A stretch of 64,000 nucleotides of DNA from positions 49,123,885-49,187,884 of the forward strand of contig CAIIXF020000001.1 of assembly GCA_903813345.2 (NCBI GenBank), in the 5' to 3' direction. The position numbers were made by a program, and so were the translations under genes. The stretch is from Owenia fusiformis (Eukaryota > Annelida > Polychaeta > Sabellida > Oweniidae). Positions 1 through 15,100 of this stretch are shown piece by piece. Within the stretch, counting starts at the first letter, position 1. The number at the start of each line of letters is the position of its first letter. The notes under the pieces were generated by a model, which was given only the letters and a program-made list of their open reading frames with translations, made no database searches and was not told where the DNA came from.

Positions 1-114
1 TTGTACAAAATCAAGAATGCAGTTGATGGTTGTTTGCATACTAGTAATGTCAATTTGAATTAGGGTAGTGAAAAGGGATGCTTTAAATGTAAAGGAATCT
101 TATTTACAATTTAG

Positions 115-3100
115 GCGTATACTGTGGAACCACCATACCTGCCCCAATAACCTCTCAAGGACCAGCCCTTTATGTGACATTTGTATCTGATTTGAGTGAC
201 CAGAGAACTGGCTTCAGGGCTGTCTACTCAAAATCTATATCATGTAAGTGTAAGCTGCAACTGTAGGATCTTCCCTCCATCTTTCTTCTATATTTCCTCC
301 CTGTTGTTTCAAAAACCCCATGGAATTCTTATTAGTATGTTTTGCTGTACAATACCAAATACATGTAACAAGTGACAGATTAATAACATTACAAATCATT
401 AATAATTTAATATTGACACAATTTTGAATGATTTGAATCTTCATGGTTATATGTGTGTACTTATATGTGACGTTTAATATATTGCCTGATATTGAAAACT
501 GTTTTCATACAGCATGTGGAGGAGACCTGACATCAGAACATGGAGCTTTCAACAGCCCTGGATTCCCCAACAACTACCCCAACAGTGTGGAGTGCATATG
601 GACCATGACAGCCTCTGCAGGCAACAGAATACAACTTGTCTTCAGGTAATTCATTTACATTATTTTTATCTTAAAATACAAAAACGCTATATTTGCATGT
701 ATTACATACCTAGCGAAGCATTTGTATGGAAGTCAATGGGAAAGTTAGCGAGCTATATCCACCGATATTGCCCGATTACCCCGATATAGCCCGCTTACCT
801 CGTTTTGATATTAGATTTCTTTAATAACCATGATAATTTCATGACGTCACGTCATTGATACAAAGTAACCATGGGAACAAAGGCATGTAATACATCAGTT
901 ATGTCACTATGACGTGAAATATGCCTTCGTTCTTGCCCAAATATAGAGCCTCCCAAGGTCGGCCTATATTGGGAGAACTCAGGCATATTTCACGTCATAG
1001 TGACATAACCTCTAAAAATGATTGCCATAATTGAATTTATTCAGATTTGGCAGTTCTTCATGGAATGTATTGTCACATATTTAATATTTGAATCATATTT
1101 TGGTTAGATGTAAACATAAAGTGATCTGCCTAGGTCATAGAGTTGACAAGAATGCATTTTCCTTTTTTACATTTTACATTTTAGAATGGCAACGCTTATT
1201 ATGTTACCACCACAAGTGGTGACATATTGTTATAGTCTCCAGGTTTTCTGTGGAGGCGGTCAATGTTGACATTTCACATGTTAATGCCTTGTTTTATCAA
1301 GTTGTCACCATGAGGTCAATTTACTTCTACTAACAATAGTATGTGTTCAACTTTTCAGTTTCTTCGATCTGCAGAATGATGTTTATTGTAACTTTGACTA
1401 TGTGGAGGTGCGTGATGGAGGCCTTGGGGGTACATTGCTCGGACGTTTCTGTGGTAACAACATCCCCGCAAACATGACTGTAGGTCAGAACCTGTGGGTA
1501 AAGTTTAGAAGTGACCAGGGAACAACTGGCCAGGGATTCCAGGCCCAATATGCCACATGTAAGCAGATTCATGATTCGAGATATATATTGTTATCTTATA
1601 TCTGTTATTTGATTTGATTTGGTTGCTCTAGATCAGATGTGACTGAGGCATAAATCAACATATGCTCCAGTTTTACATTGAAAAGTCAAGTTGAATTAAT
1701 TTAATATAATAATTTTATTTCCAGTATATGGAGGAGATTTGTCCGGATCATCAGGGCAGATTGCATCTCCTCTCCACCCATCTAGTTATCCTAATAATGC
1801 GCATTACACTTGGACTGTGACAGTCCCCAGCGACCACTATGTTAGGATCACCTTCCAGCTGATCGATATTGAAGGCTCTTTTGGTAGATGTTCATATGAT
1901 TATATCAAGGTAGGTTTCAATTCAATTCAATTCAGCTTTTTTCTAATATATAGTATTATTTACAAGGTTTTACATGACACCCATGTGGGTGTATACAGTA
2001 TAAAGAATATGTTGTTTAGATAGTAAGTATATAATAATTAGCTGATCCAATGATGAACACTAACTAAGACTAACTATAACTAGTGCACATTTAAAAGAGG
2101 GCATAGCAATAAATTTAAGTGTTGCTTAATACAATCAAAAACTAAGACTGGCTAAGACTGACTTCCAACATGGCAACATGTTCACAGTAGATCTAGAGTC
2201 AATGCAATGATTCATTAAAAATATCAGAATTAAATCTTGAATACTAAAAGATAATCAAAAGTAGTTCTAGTAATACAGAACAAAATATCACTCATCTGTA
2301 TATTTGGCAATTATATACTTTTTAAAGTCATTCCTAAGTTTGCATGAAGAATTAAGTTTCCTAAGGGCAGCCGGATGATTATTCCAGAGTGTCTGGCCTT
2401 GGCGCATCATTGATTTCTTAGCTATTTCTGAATTATATTTATTTGCTACCAAATCAAATTTAAATCTAGTATTTCTGTCATGCATCTGACTGTTTGCCTT
2501 AAAGAGATTGGTAAACAATTGTTTTGGAAAAATTTTAGGTCTTTTAATGCAATTATGAACAAATATTGCTGTATTGAGCTTAATAATATCATAGATCTTT
2601 AGTAAATTTAGTTTTTTGAAAATTGGCTCGGAGTGTGCCAGTCTATTGCTGTATGTGATAAGCCTCAAAAATCTCTTTTGCAAGAGCAGCATAGGTTCTA
2701 GAAGTGATTTAGTAGCATTACCCCAGGCAATTGAGCAATAATTGATATGACTATAGATGAGGTTTAAAATACAGGATTAAATGCGATGCTGAGGGTTAAT
2801 GAGAAAAAGCTGAAGAAATCACTGATTTATTTGCAGAAATCATCTTTTTAACTTGCACAGAATAAGGAGGGGTTGTTAGATCACCCTGGTGGACTTTTGT
2901 GGTGTGATTTTAATGATATTTCTGGAATGTTTTATGGTAAAAAAAAGTCTATGATATATGATTATGATGGAAATCAAAAGGTACATTCCCTTGAAATTGC
3001 AGTGGAATTAACCTACAAATGCTAGTACAAAATCTGTAGTTTTGATTTTTCATATATTTGAATCCAATTGATAAACATTGCTTTATTTATATAATCAATG

Positions 3101-6100
3101 TTTTATATTTCCAGTTCAGGGATGGCTTGTTTGAGACGAGTCCTGAAATCTTTACAACATGTGGAACAGCTCTCCCAGATCCTTTCTCCAGTACAGGGAA
3201 CACAATACACATAGAATTCCACACTGACTTCTCTGGTGTAGGCCAAGGTTTCCTCTTAGACTGGGAGGCCACAGCATCAGCTGTTGTTACCCCAACAATA
3301 CCACCAGTAACAAACCCAAGTATGCTAATGTTTTCCATTCAATATTATTCATTTGTTTGTCTGTTTGTAGCTCTTGCACAAAACTAATGAAGTATCGTAG
3401 CTAGTCCAGTTGGATAATAATGAGTAAGATGCAAGTCAGAAAGACCAGACCTGTATCCAGGGGGGCTGGAGCCCCCCTCCTTGGCAAAAGAATCTTTCAA
3501 AATGATGCAGTTGTTCACCATTCTGAGCACTTTTCTAATGATTTTGGGCCATAATTGTCAAAAAGTGAACCTCATTGGAAATTTTTGAAGAGTGAACCCC
3601 CCTTGGCTAAAGCTGGCTACGGGCCTGTAGATATGTGTGGTCCTGGCCAAATAAAAATCACACTACCTGTTGCTTCCATTAATCCATTAAAAGATTGCTA
3701 GAGGAAAAAGATTTTGTACATACTCATTATAGTAGATAAAATAAAAAACTGTTTCTATTCATTAACATTTATATTCTATAAATTCTATTGAATTTAAAAC
3801 ATTTTAATTTTAAAAAGTAGCATATGAATATGTATGCGCAAGTGCCAATGAGAAAGTACCCAAAAAATGATTACAGAACACAGCAAGAACTGACATTTTT
3901 AGAGTAAAATTGCATTTTATATATAATGGATATATTTTACTTGTAGTTTCCGGCTGTGGTGGTGAACTGACAGCTGTTGGTACACAGCAGGCCTTCACTT
4001 CTCCTGGTTATCCTAATGGCTATGCAAACAGTCTGTCATGTACTTGGGTGTTGAGAGCAGAACAGGGGAACAAAGTCTGGTTCAACATATCTGATATTGA
4101 CCTGGAATCACATGGTTCTTGTAACTATGACAAAGTCACAGTATTTGATAGTAAGTACCCATTTAATCAAGCGCCATAGCAGGTCTCAGGTTTAGGGTTT
4201 AGGTCTAAGGATAAGAATATTTTTTCTCAATAATTTATGAATTTTAAATTAATAATTGTTTGATAATGGGTGAAAATAGTTAAACAGTAGAATCACATTA
4301 TTATTGGAATATACTCCACACAAGCTATATTGATGTGAAGTTGATAAAAGAAAGTGAGAGGATATGTTCAATGTATTGTTTCCCTTTCCTAGCCGTAAAT
4401 CGATGCAATATTGCTGGTTGCAATCTTAATTGCAGGTTATTTAAAAAATATATATTTAAAACTCTCTGTCACATGTAAATATTTAATATTCCTATGTTTT
4501 GGAGTGTGTACACATATAGAATTTGTATTGTAGATGATAGCCCCAGCAATTTCTTCAAACTCGGGGAATACTGTGGTAGAGAAGGCAATACCAACCCCCT
4601 ATTGTCTACCAGGAATGTCATGACAGTTCAGTTTACCACTGACTCCAGCGTCAACAGAACAGGCTTCATGGCTAACTTTAAGACAGGTCAGTGTGTGTAA
4701 CATTCCATGCTTTAATTTTGCTTTCAAAATATGCAAATAACTAATAATAACACGTGTAGTTCACTCTACTTTGGGTGAATTGGGTGAATACCACCCTTAT
4801 TCACCATCATAGGCTTTGCAAGAAATGTCTCAGGGGTGAAATGTCTAATGTGTGAAACTTCCAGGGTGTTAAATGTCTGTAGGGTTGAATCATCAAGGGG
4901 TGAAATGTCTAAGGGCTTAAAAGTCTAGGGATGGACTGTTTAAGGAGCAAATGTCTACATGGTGGAATGTCAAATGGTTTAACCATCCAAGGGGTGAACT
5001 GTCCAAGGGTTAAAGCATCTAGAAAGCGTATAAACTGACATAAAAAATATGTATTCACTTACACTATTATCATTCAACAGACTTAAAATTTATAAAAACA
5101 TCTTTGGACTGGGACCTTTAAATCTGAGAACATATAGCTGTGTTAATGAGGAATTTGTATTTTATAGCCTGTGGAGGTAGACTGACTACTCCTGTTGGGG
5201 TGATAATGAGTCCTAGTTTCCCCACCAACTATCCTGCCAACTCTGATTGCATCTGGATAGTACAGGTGGCCACTGGTCGCACAGTCTCTTTGTTATTTGA
5301 GACCTTTGATATTCAGCGCTCAGCTGATTGCTCAGCAGATTACTTGCAGGTAAGTTAAGAATAATGAATGTGTATAATGATATGTCTTGGCACAGCGTTA
5401 AAATTCAGAGCCCTTGATTGGGTTCATGTGACATTGTAACTTCAATGTATGCGATAGATTTTTATGACTGAAAACTATCCAGTGGCTCTTCTGTTAAGCT
5501 TCATTTCATATAACTGTATTTAATAGATAGCTTTGTGTTGTAGTTGTTGAATGGAGGAACAGCCAGTTCACCCCCTCTTGGATCATCCTCCAGTGGACGC
5601 TACTGCGGCAACTCCGCCCCAACATTGCCTGCAACCAGCAGTAATCTTCTCTTTGTGAAGTTCGCTTCCGATGCCACTGGGAGCACACAGGGCTTCAAGG
5701 CCACCTATCGAGAGGAATCTGTGACATGTGGAGGGCGTTATACGTTGACAACATCAGTCACAAGTGGTACTATCATGTCACCAAATTATCCCCAGAATTA
5801 CCCACAGAATTCTGACTGTGTATGGGTGATCACTGCCCCCACTACAGACAGGATACAGATAGATGTCGATTCCGATTTTTACATTGAACAGCATGGAAGG
5901 TGAATGAATACACATATAAATAGAATTACTAACAGGGATCTTGAGGCTATTAGAACCTGGCGCAGCACCATTCTCTCTCGTGTTCAAACCTGACTACAAA
6001 ATTCTCTAATCTAGCCCATCAATTGCACCAGATTCTATTTTTGGGGAATTTTGCATCTTTCACTTCAGTTGGTAATTAAGCTACAACCCCTCAAAATATA

Positions 6101-9100
6101 GGATTAAGTGTTTACTTACAATACAGATTTTTATTTTTCAGGATAATGTTTGAGAAATCCAAATATACATGTATGAAAATGATTCAGCCAATGGACTTTT
6201 TTGATTTATCTATGATTCGTATATTTCAGTTGTCAATATGACTTCCTCAATGTCCTTGATGGTGGCACCGAGAACTCGCCATCTATTGGTAAATATTGCG
6301 GAACGACTGCTCCAAGCTCCCTCTTTTCTACAGACAATGTCATATACATTCGGTTCAGATCAGATGATAGTGTGGCTCACAAAGGTTTCAGAGCAACATA
6401 CAAAATAGGTGAGTCATACAACTGGATTTGCAAAAAAACATGAACTTATTTCCAAATTTTCCAAGGGGCAGATAGTTTTCAGGCAGTCATATCTTTGATC
6501 AGTGTATATTTTGTGTATAAGAGTGTATCAGTTTATATTAACGATGTAATCTCATCCAATAATCAAACAGAAAGTCAAATAAAAGTATTTCTAGGAACGA
6601 GCCCCACACAACTGTTTTTTATAAAAAAAATTCAAAATTTTGATATAATTTTCAGAAAAATGGATTTTGCTCCATTCAGATTTTAGAAATGTTGCAAATA
6701 TTTGTTATTTATTCCAGCCACATGTGGTGGTACAGTTAGCGGAGACAGTGGCTCCATCATGAGCCCCAACTATCCAGCAAACTATGATAACTCCGCTAAC
6801 TGTGAGTGGTACATCCAAGGTCCAACTGGTCACTATCTTACCTTGACATTTGAAGCTTTCAACCTTGAAGCCAGCTCTAACTGTGCATCAGCTGATTATG
6901 TAAGGATTAGGGAGCTTAATGGAACTGGCCTTGGTGAAGGTATGTACTGTTGTTTTACTTTGCTATATGTAAGGGAAACTTGTTGGAATTGATTTCTCCT
7001 AGATGTAGACAATAAATGTAAAGTTATGATTTAAAAGTAATCATGTCTTAAAAGAAAACATTTCAAAATAACTACCCAATACCAGATGTGTAATGTTCCT
7101 GTAGATATACCCAAGATATAAGTTTTAATCAACTATAAGACCATACATGTTCCAATAACATTCAAGAAATACTAGTACACCCAAATATCACTTGTTGTAG
7201 GTAGCATAGGGGCTGAACTGGGAGAATTTTGTGGTAACACAATCCCTCAACCAGTTGATACCTCTGACAACTCTGCTCATGTAACATTCAGGTCTAACAA
7301 TGCAAATGCATACTCTGGATTCAAGCTCAACTATGTAGCCAGTTTGGAAGGTAGGAACTACATTCACGATGTATTGAATTGTCATGTACATGTACTGTAT
7401 GGGTATGTATTGTATAGGTTTATATTGTACATGTATTGAAGTATGTATTGGCACTAATAGTATATATTGTAAATGTATTGTAGTATATATATTATATTGT
7501 AAAAGTATATACTGTATTGTAGCATTTATTGTAAAAGTATATATTGTACATGTATTGTAGTATGTATTGTATAAGTAAATATTGTATAGATATATATTAT
7601 GCTTGTATTGTAGTATGCGGTGGAGACTTCACAGCACCAACAGGTGTATTCACCAGCCCCAATTTCCCAGGGCAGTACCCCCATTCCAGGCAGTGCTCAT
7701 GGCGTATTACAGTAGCCACAGACAGGCGTGTAACACTTCAGTTCACATCCTTTAATCTTGAACCTGGTTTAAGTTGCAGCTATGACTATGTTCTGGTAGG
7801 TGCAGCCTCTCCGCTGTAGGATACATTTTAAAGCATGCTATCCTTTGTTAGTTTTATTAGTACATATATTTATTTAGTGTAATAAAGCTGATTTGAAATG
7901 ACAAAATAAGCTCCAATTTAGATTATAAAAGCCTATAACCATCATTCTTATTATTGTTGTGATGAATAGATATTCTGATTTTTCATGCCACTATTGAAAA
8001 TCTCCAGGCAGTCATATTATATGGTAAAATAAGTCATGAGAATGTTATAGATACATTTATGATATTGAATGATTATAAACAGGTGTAGTACATTATTGTT
8101 CCCTGTTGTACTGTAGGTGCGTAATGGACTTCGCCCAACCTCTCCAGTGATAGCCCGGCTGTGTGGAAATGATGTCCCTGATGTCATTGAGAGCAGTGGC
8201 AACACTATGCTTGTTGCATTTGTATCTGATGGTTCGGAGTCAAATGGAGGATTCAGTGCCACCTATAGTTCAAATAATGAACCTAGTGAGTTATTTTCTA
8301 GGGTTAATTTATTTTGATCTTGCTCGTCAATTTATGTTGGATCTTAATCTCAAAATTAAAATCTTTATTTTTTTGTATCCAGAGCTGCTAATAATGGGTT
8401 GTAGAAGTTGTAGAGTTATCTTGGAGAAAGAAAATTATTTTTACTTTTAAAAGTGAGTATGAACACAGTACAGTCGTATATGCATTTCAAAATGTGTCTT
8501 TTAGAATGTGGTGGTACATACCCTAATGTAGAGGCAGGTGCCCCTACAGGCGTTATCCAGTCTCCAGGCTATGAGCAGGGTGGCTATAACAACAGTGAGG
8601 AATGTGTTTGGGTGCTCAGCTCAGATCATGCCACCATTGGCAAGTCTTGGCTGGTCAAATTCCTGGACTTTGCTCTGGAGAACCATGGTGAATGCAGATA
8701 TGATTATTTGGAAGTCAGAGAAGGTAATTCTGAATCTTGTTTTTATTTTTACCAAAAGTACAGAAGCATAAGTGTAAAAGCAGCAATCAACTGACAGATG
8801 TGTCCTTTATTATGATCTGAATTGTCATCTTATAGTCCCTTGGGGATGGTCTTTACAATTCCCAAATTGGAGGTACAAGGAAACAGTTGTAACACTGCAT
8901 AAATATGTGAAACATCAATTGAGAGCGGAACAATAACCTCTGAGGGTCATATTATTACACATTCAGGTTCAAGCCCTCTCGAATGAATGTATCTTATCTA
9001 TCTTGATTACAGGCACTGATGAGACTGGTACCCTAGTGAGCAGATTCTGCAACAATGAGACCATACCAGAACCCATTATATCTCCCAGTCCCTCAGTCTG

Positions 9101-12100
9101 GATGATGTTTAGCACTGACACGTCACAGACAGATAGAGGCTTTTCACTAGAATACAGTGTTTCCAGTAAGTAAAGTGTCACCAAAGTAGTGTGTCACTCT
9201 TAATTCACTCTTAATTTTGTATATGTTGAAATTGTGTCCATTTGGTTACAAATTGATAACTATATCCATTGTTTATATGACCGGTTGTCAAAATTTAGTT
9301 AAACAGTAGAATTTTGCAACTGTTTCAACTTAATCTTCAGTAATCTACATATTCACACATTGTTTTGTATTGTACAGATTGTGGTGGCATATTGACTGAT
9401 TCTGCTGGAGAGATAACAAGTCCCAACTACCCTAACAATTATGACCATGATGATGCATGCGCTTGGCTTATACAGGGCCCAGAGAACTCGCAGATCACGG
9501 TAGGCTATTTAATGATGCTATATGGATTTGAGGAATATATTTTGATGTGCACACTGACTGTTGTTAAAATGCTATGCTGACCACACTAAGAGTTGGTGGG
9601 AAATTATTTTCTATCAATCATGGATTGTGCTGAAACATATCTGATTTACACAATCTCCAAAAATATGAATGTGTCCACTATTAATATTCTTTCAGGTGAC
9701 TGTGACTGATCTGGGTATTGAAAACCATGACCAGTGTAACTACGATTATCTTGAGTTCTTCAATGGTGGCAGTTACTCATCTCCATCTATTGGCAAGTTC
9801 TGTGGCAGTAACAAACCAGAAGTGTTCAAGTCTCAGAGCAACTTGGTCAGGATTGTCTTCAAGTCTGATGGATCTTCCTCTGCAAGGGGATTCAGGTTGA
9901 CATATACAGCAGATTCTGGAGGTAAATCTTGGATCCTTTTCAATTGAAAATCATTCCAACCTATATCAATGCCACTTGACTGGGGGGGGCACACCAGAAG
10001 AGTGTATAATAGTCACACAACCACGTAGACTGGACTGCTTATTAGCTCTTCCTATGTAAATCAGACATTGAGTTGCACATATTAGTTTAAGCAGAAATTG
10101 TGACATAAGTATGTTTAACATAAATAATGTTCAAAACAGTGTATTTTGTAATTTTCCTTATTCAGCAGCCCCAAACATTGACAATTCCCTTTACTAGTAT
10201 TTTGTTTATTCAGGTTGTGGAGGTACATACCACTCTCAGACAGGCACACTAATGTCTCCTAACTTCCCCAGTAATTATCCACACAACACTGAATGTATCT
10301 GGGAGATAATTGTCGATTCTGGCTACCATGTTCTCCTTCAGTTTGATGATCGGTTTGAGATTGAGCGCGAGAACAACTGCACATATGATTATGTAGAGGT
10401 AGGGTAGAATGTCAATTCAGTACTCTTCAGAATATACAGGGTATCCATAATGTCTCTTTACAATTTACAATACAAAGTCTGTGTAAAGTATAAAGAGACT
10501 ATTGACTAGAGACTATGTATTTTTATATCACAACCAATTATAACATATTTTTAATGCCCTATTTCTTAGTGACATTTTGTCATGTTAATGCTTTCTTAAA
10601 AAATATCCCTGTACCGTAATTTTTAACGAGGTTTACTTAAAAAAGATATAATTGATATCTAAGAGAATAATATTTTTAACATGGCCTATATATTTGCAGG
10701 TGTCTGACTATCTGGATGATGGTTCTATGCCAGTTCTAGGCAGGTTCTGCTCCAGTGTTAAGCCAGATGATGTACGTTCCACTTCAAGCAGAATGAGGGT
10801 GAAGTTCCGTTCAGATCCATTCACAAATGCTAATGGTTTCTCTGCAAACTGGACCACAGGTATGATAGTATGATATCTTACAGGCTGGCAATAACAATAT
10901 ACCTAGGACTTGAGCCAGACAGAATAGAAGTGATTAATATTATTGTTAAAATACTTCAAATATACATGTACTTTAATATTATGCCTCCTGGTTACATCTC
11001 AAGGCAGAATAAGGAATGTCAAGGGATTATCGTATTATGGAATTTTTTGCATTTCGTATTTTAGGATGTGGAGCCATCTATACCAAAGATAAAGATATTA
11101 TCCAATCACCAGGCTTCCCTAACAATTATGCGAACAACCTCCACTGTGAATACCTGATCTCCGTCGACCCACAAAAATACGTTGTGTTCCAGTTCAAGGA
11201 GAATGGCTTCAGTATTGAAGGTGATGGAAGTGCCTTGAATTTTACTGGAGATAACCCAAATATCACTGCAATCATCAAGGCTCCCATTTTGATAGGTCCA
11301 AGTGAAGTTCCAAATGGTATTGTTCTGTTTCATATTTGGCATGCTGGCATTATGAGGCACAGAGTTGTTTAACAGAAGGCTTCATAACCTGTAAGATGCA
11401 TTTTGATGTAACATTGTGTAAGGCATGGTGATCTTGTAACATTGTTTTTTGTCCTCAAAAGCTTTTGGTCTAATCGTTTTAATTCTATTAACAATTTTTC
11501 CTTGTGCTTTAACAGTGTGTTTAGGTTTTTGAAAGCTCTGTTATGTTTTGTGTTTTTTTATGTTTTAACTTACATAGTTTTAAACTTTTTGGTTTCACTA
11601 TTGTTCACTCCTTTTCCTTTTTGTTGTTACTACATGATGTATCTTAACAAGCTATTATGTACATGTTAAATTACGTTGGAAGTTTTTAACTGATACAGGC
11701 ATTTTGTTCAATGCACTCTTTCCCATTCACCCTATTGACTATTAGTTACCCTCTCCTTACATTATTATTGAGTGTTTGTTACACTCATCCTGCATAACTG
11801 AGTGTTTGCATCGTTCACCTGCATTACTGAGTGTTTGCTACATTCACCTGCATTACTGAGTGTTTGCTACATTCACCCTCCATTATTGAGTGTTTGCATC
11901 ATTCACCTTGCATTATTGAGTGTTTGCTACATTCACCTGCATTACTGAGTGTTTGCTACATTCACCTGCATTACTGAGTGTTTGCTACATTCACCTGCAT
12001 TACTGAGTGTTTGCTACATTCACCTGCATAACTGAGTGTTTGCATCATTCACCTTGCATTATTGAGTGTTTGCTATATTCACCTGTATTACTGAGTGTTT

Positions 12101-15100
12101 TCTACATTCACCTGCATTACTGAGTGTTTGCTACATTAAACCTTGATAACTGAGTGTTTGCATTGTTCACCTGCATTACTGAGTGTTTACTACATTCACC
12201 CTGCATTACAAAGTGTTTGCTAAATTCATATATATTGCATATTTTAGAAAATAAATCAATTCTAAGCTACTTTTGTCAGTCTAGAGGTTACATAATAACT
12301 CAAAAAACTCATTAGTCAATAGCATTACTTTAGAGTATATGTTTAATCAAACAAAATATCTGCCTTTTGCTGATATATGAATTCTGATTCTATTTCAGCT
12401 GGGTTTGAATGTAGGTACGACTACATTGAAGTATTTGCTGGAAACAGCACAGATACTGGTTCACTTGGAAAGTTCTGTGGAGCCACTCCTCCCCAGCCTT
12501 TCAGCTCCCTGGGACAGATGCTCATAATATTTCACACTGACAGTTCCATCACCGATAGAGGGTTCAAGGCAGAGTATGTAGCCTCAGGTATGTAGAGACT
12601 TATAGGGATGGTAATGTTCAGTGACCTTAAGATCCAATTCAATTCATATTTTGTTTTAAGATTTAATTTATAACATGAAAAAGAAATGTATATTATCTCA
12701 TTATTTACTTTTTCATATTTATTTTTACATGGGTAATTTGGAAGTTAAGTAAAGGTTAGAATAAAATATTTATTTTGAGTATTTAACTAGTTCCACATAT
12801 CATTTACATGACCGGGAACACAATGAAAATGGTCAGAATGACCATAAACATGATGAAATAACCTTTTCAGCCCTCTGAAAATATGACTGAAAAATAGCTA
12901 AAAGTAATTGCTCAGGAAACGTCAATGAACAGAATCTTTTGATTTTTTCAGAAAATGTATCTAACATATTGCTCTAAATGATACAATCTTTGAAATTTAA
13001 CCACTAAGTGGGTTTACTCTCTGTATTTGTTGGTGATGTTTTTAGATTGTGGAGGAGTGTTCACAGAACCTACAGGCATCATACGTACACCAACCCACCC
13101 TGTAGATTACCATAACAACCACAACTGTTCCTGGTATATCACTGTACAGGAAGACAGGGTAGTTGAGCTCAAGTAAGTACAATAAATAAATCTATTCTAA
13201 GGAAGACATGGTAGTTGAGCTCAAGTAAGTACAATAAATGAAACTATTCCAATGAAGACATGGTAGTTGAGCTCAAGTAAGTACAACAAAACACATTGAT
13301 TGGTAACAGACATTAAATGTTTTGTATGATATCTTTGAATACTCTTACTCCTTGTGCAATCATATTCTCTCGTTAGTCTTATGTTACATCCACTGGTCTC
13401 GATCTCTTACATGCACAAATGGCAGGTGGAATACATGTATACTCTGTGCCTATCTCACAGGAATAACTGAAAAGACCTAGATGTTTTATGCTCTGTTAAA
13501 TCACCCAAGTCATTGAAATATGAATACATTTTTTCATAACACAATCATGCAATACATGACATCCTTCTTTAGGTTTGACCTCTTTGATGTTGAGCCGCAC
13601 ACAAGATGTGCATATGATTACGTGGAAGTCTTTGATGGGCCTGATGGATATGCTCCAAAGATTGGTAGATTCTGTGGTGATGTCATTCCTGATACAATCA
13701 GGAGTACCGAAAACACTCTCTATGTGAATTTCATCACAGATGCCAGTGTTACAAAGGGAGGCTTCAGTGCTGCTTATACAACAACATTTGGTAAGTGATT
13801 AATGCTACATAGTATTGGGGTTCACCACCAATAAGAGCATCTTGTAAATAATAAATATGGTTTGGATAGTTTTGCTGCACTTCAACATCCATGAAGTGTA
13901 ACTGCCATCTAGCAAGTATTGAACATTGGGATGTTCACCCATTTGAGCATTTTCTAGCACCCACTTGCACCTAATTAAGAATTGCTGAGAAAAACAACAA
14001 CAACAGTACGGATAATTTTGACTAGTTTTGGATATTTCTTCATTAGAGTTTGTGAATTTGTATTCTATACCCTTTTGAGAAACTAGCTGTGTAAGGTTTG
14101 CTTCTGTACAGGTATTAACCAAGGTTGTGGAGGTCTGCTGAACCAGAGTTCAGGTAGCATAGGGTCTGTAGATGCTACTGGCAATGGATACTATGAGAAC
14201 AACCTGGACTGTACCTGGCAGATCATCGTGCCCAATGATAATATTGTCAAGGTTACATTCCTACAGATGGATCTCGAGAGTGATATTGGATGTGGTTATG
14301 ACTATGTTGAGGTAAGCTATTACATGCAGTCTGTTTTTGTAAGTGAATAACTGAACTTAAATGTGGTTGAAATATAAATATAAAGCCTTGTGTCTGTTTA
14401 CCTTTGCAGTGGGTACATATGAATAATATTCATTTGATCGAGGTACAAATTGAAAAAATGTTTATTTTGGAGTTGGCAATTCCATTTTGCATGCATTTTT
14501 ACTTCGAAGGCTACGTAGAAGTCATGTTCATATTCTATCACATTATAAATATTAGTTTTTTAAAAGATATGTTATTCTGCAGGTACGAGATGGATTTTTC
14601 AAAGAGGATGCAGTTATTGGCAAGTTCTGTGGCAATAGCTTGCCATCTGTCATCCTTGCCTCTTCCAACACGTTGTATGTTAGTTTTGTCTCTGATAGCA
14701 GCATCACCAGGTCTGGCTTCAATTTCACCTTTGAGGGAGTTCCAGGTAAAGAAATCGGTATTTTCATTGCAATACAAATACATTGAAAAATGTTTACTGG
14801 ATGCTAAGAATGCTTGATTTCATATGCTGTCAATGGTCTTATGTATATATTATCTGAGGCTGGGTACCAATTCTAAAGACATCATTTTTATGTCATTCTG
14901 ATACTCATAGCATCTCTCTCTGTTGCATCGCAGAAGGATAGAGATGGAGAGGGCGTGGCTTACCACAATGACCAGACATATTGCTTTAGTCTCCAACTTT
15001 TTTGTGTTTGGCGGTTGATGTCTGGCATATGTAACAGAGTCTCTAACAAATAATGGTTGGCCTCTTAAACAAATGTCAGTTGGTGACATTTTGCATGTTA

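Noticed and set aside
11221-11372. Read-through of the CUB exon past 11220
   Set aside because: The frame stays open for ~150 bases, but the reading has no CUB features. Splicing at AAG|GTGATG joins exactly to AGFECRYDYIE at 12399.
11763-12225. Regular repeat considered as a CRISPR array
   Set aside because: Units are directly adjacent with no unique spacers, and the locus is an intron in animal DNA: a minisatellite.
14404-14817. 137-codon plus-strand frame
   Set aside because: Overlaps the CUB exon 14583-14745 in a different frame. The conserved CUB frame is the real one.
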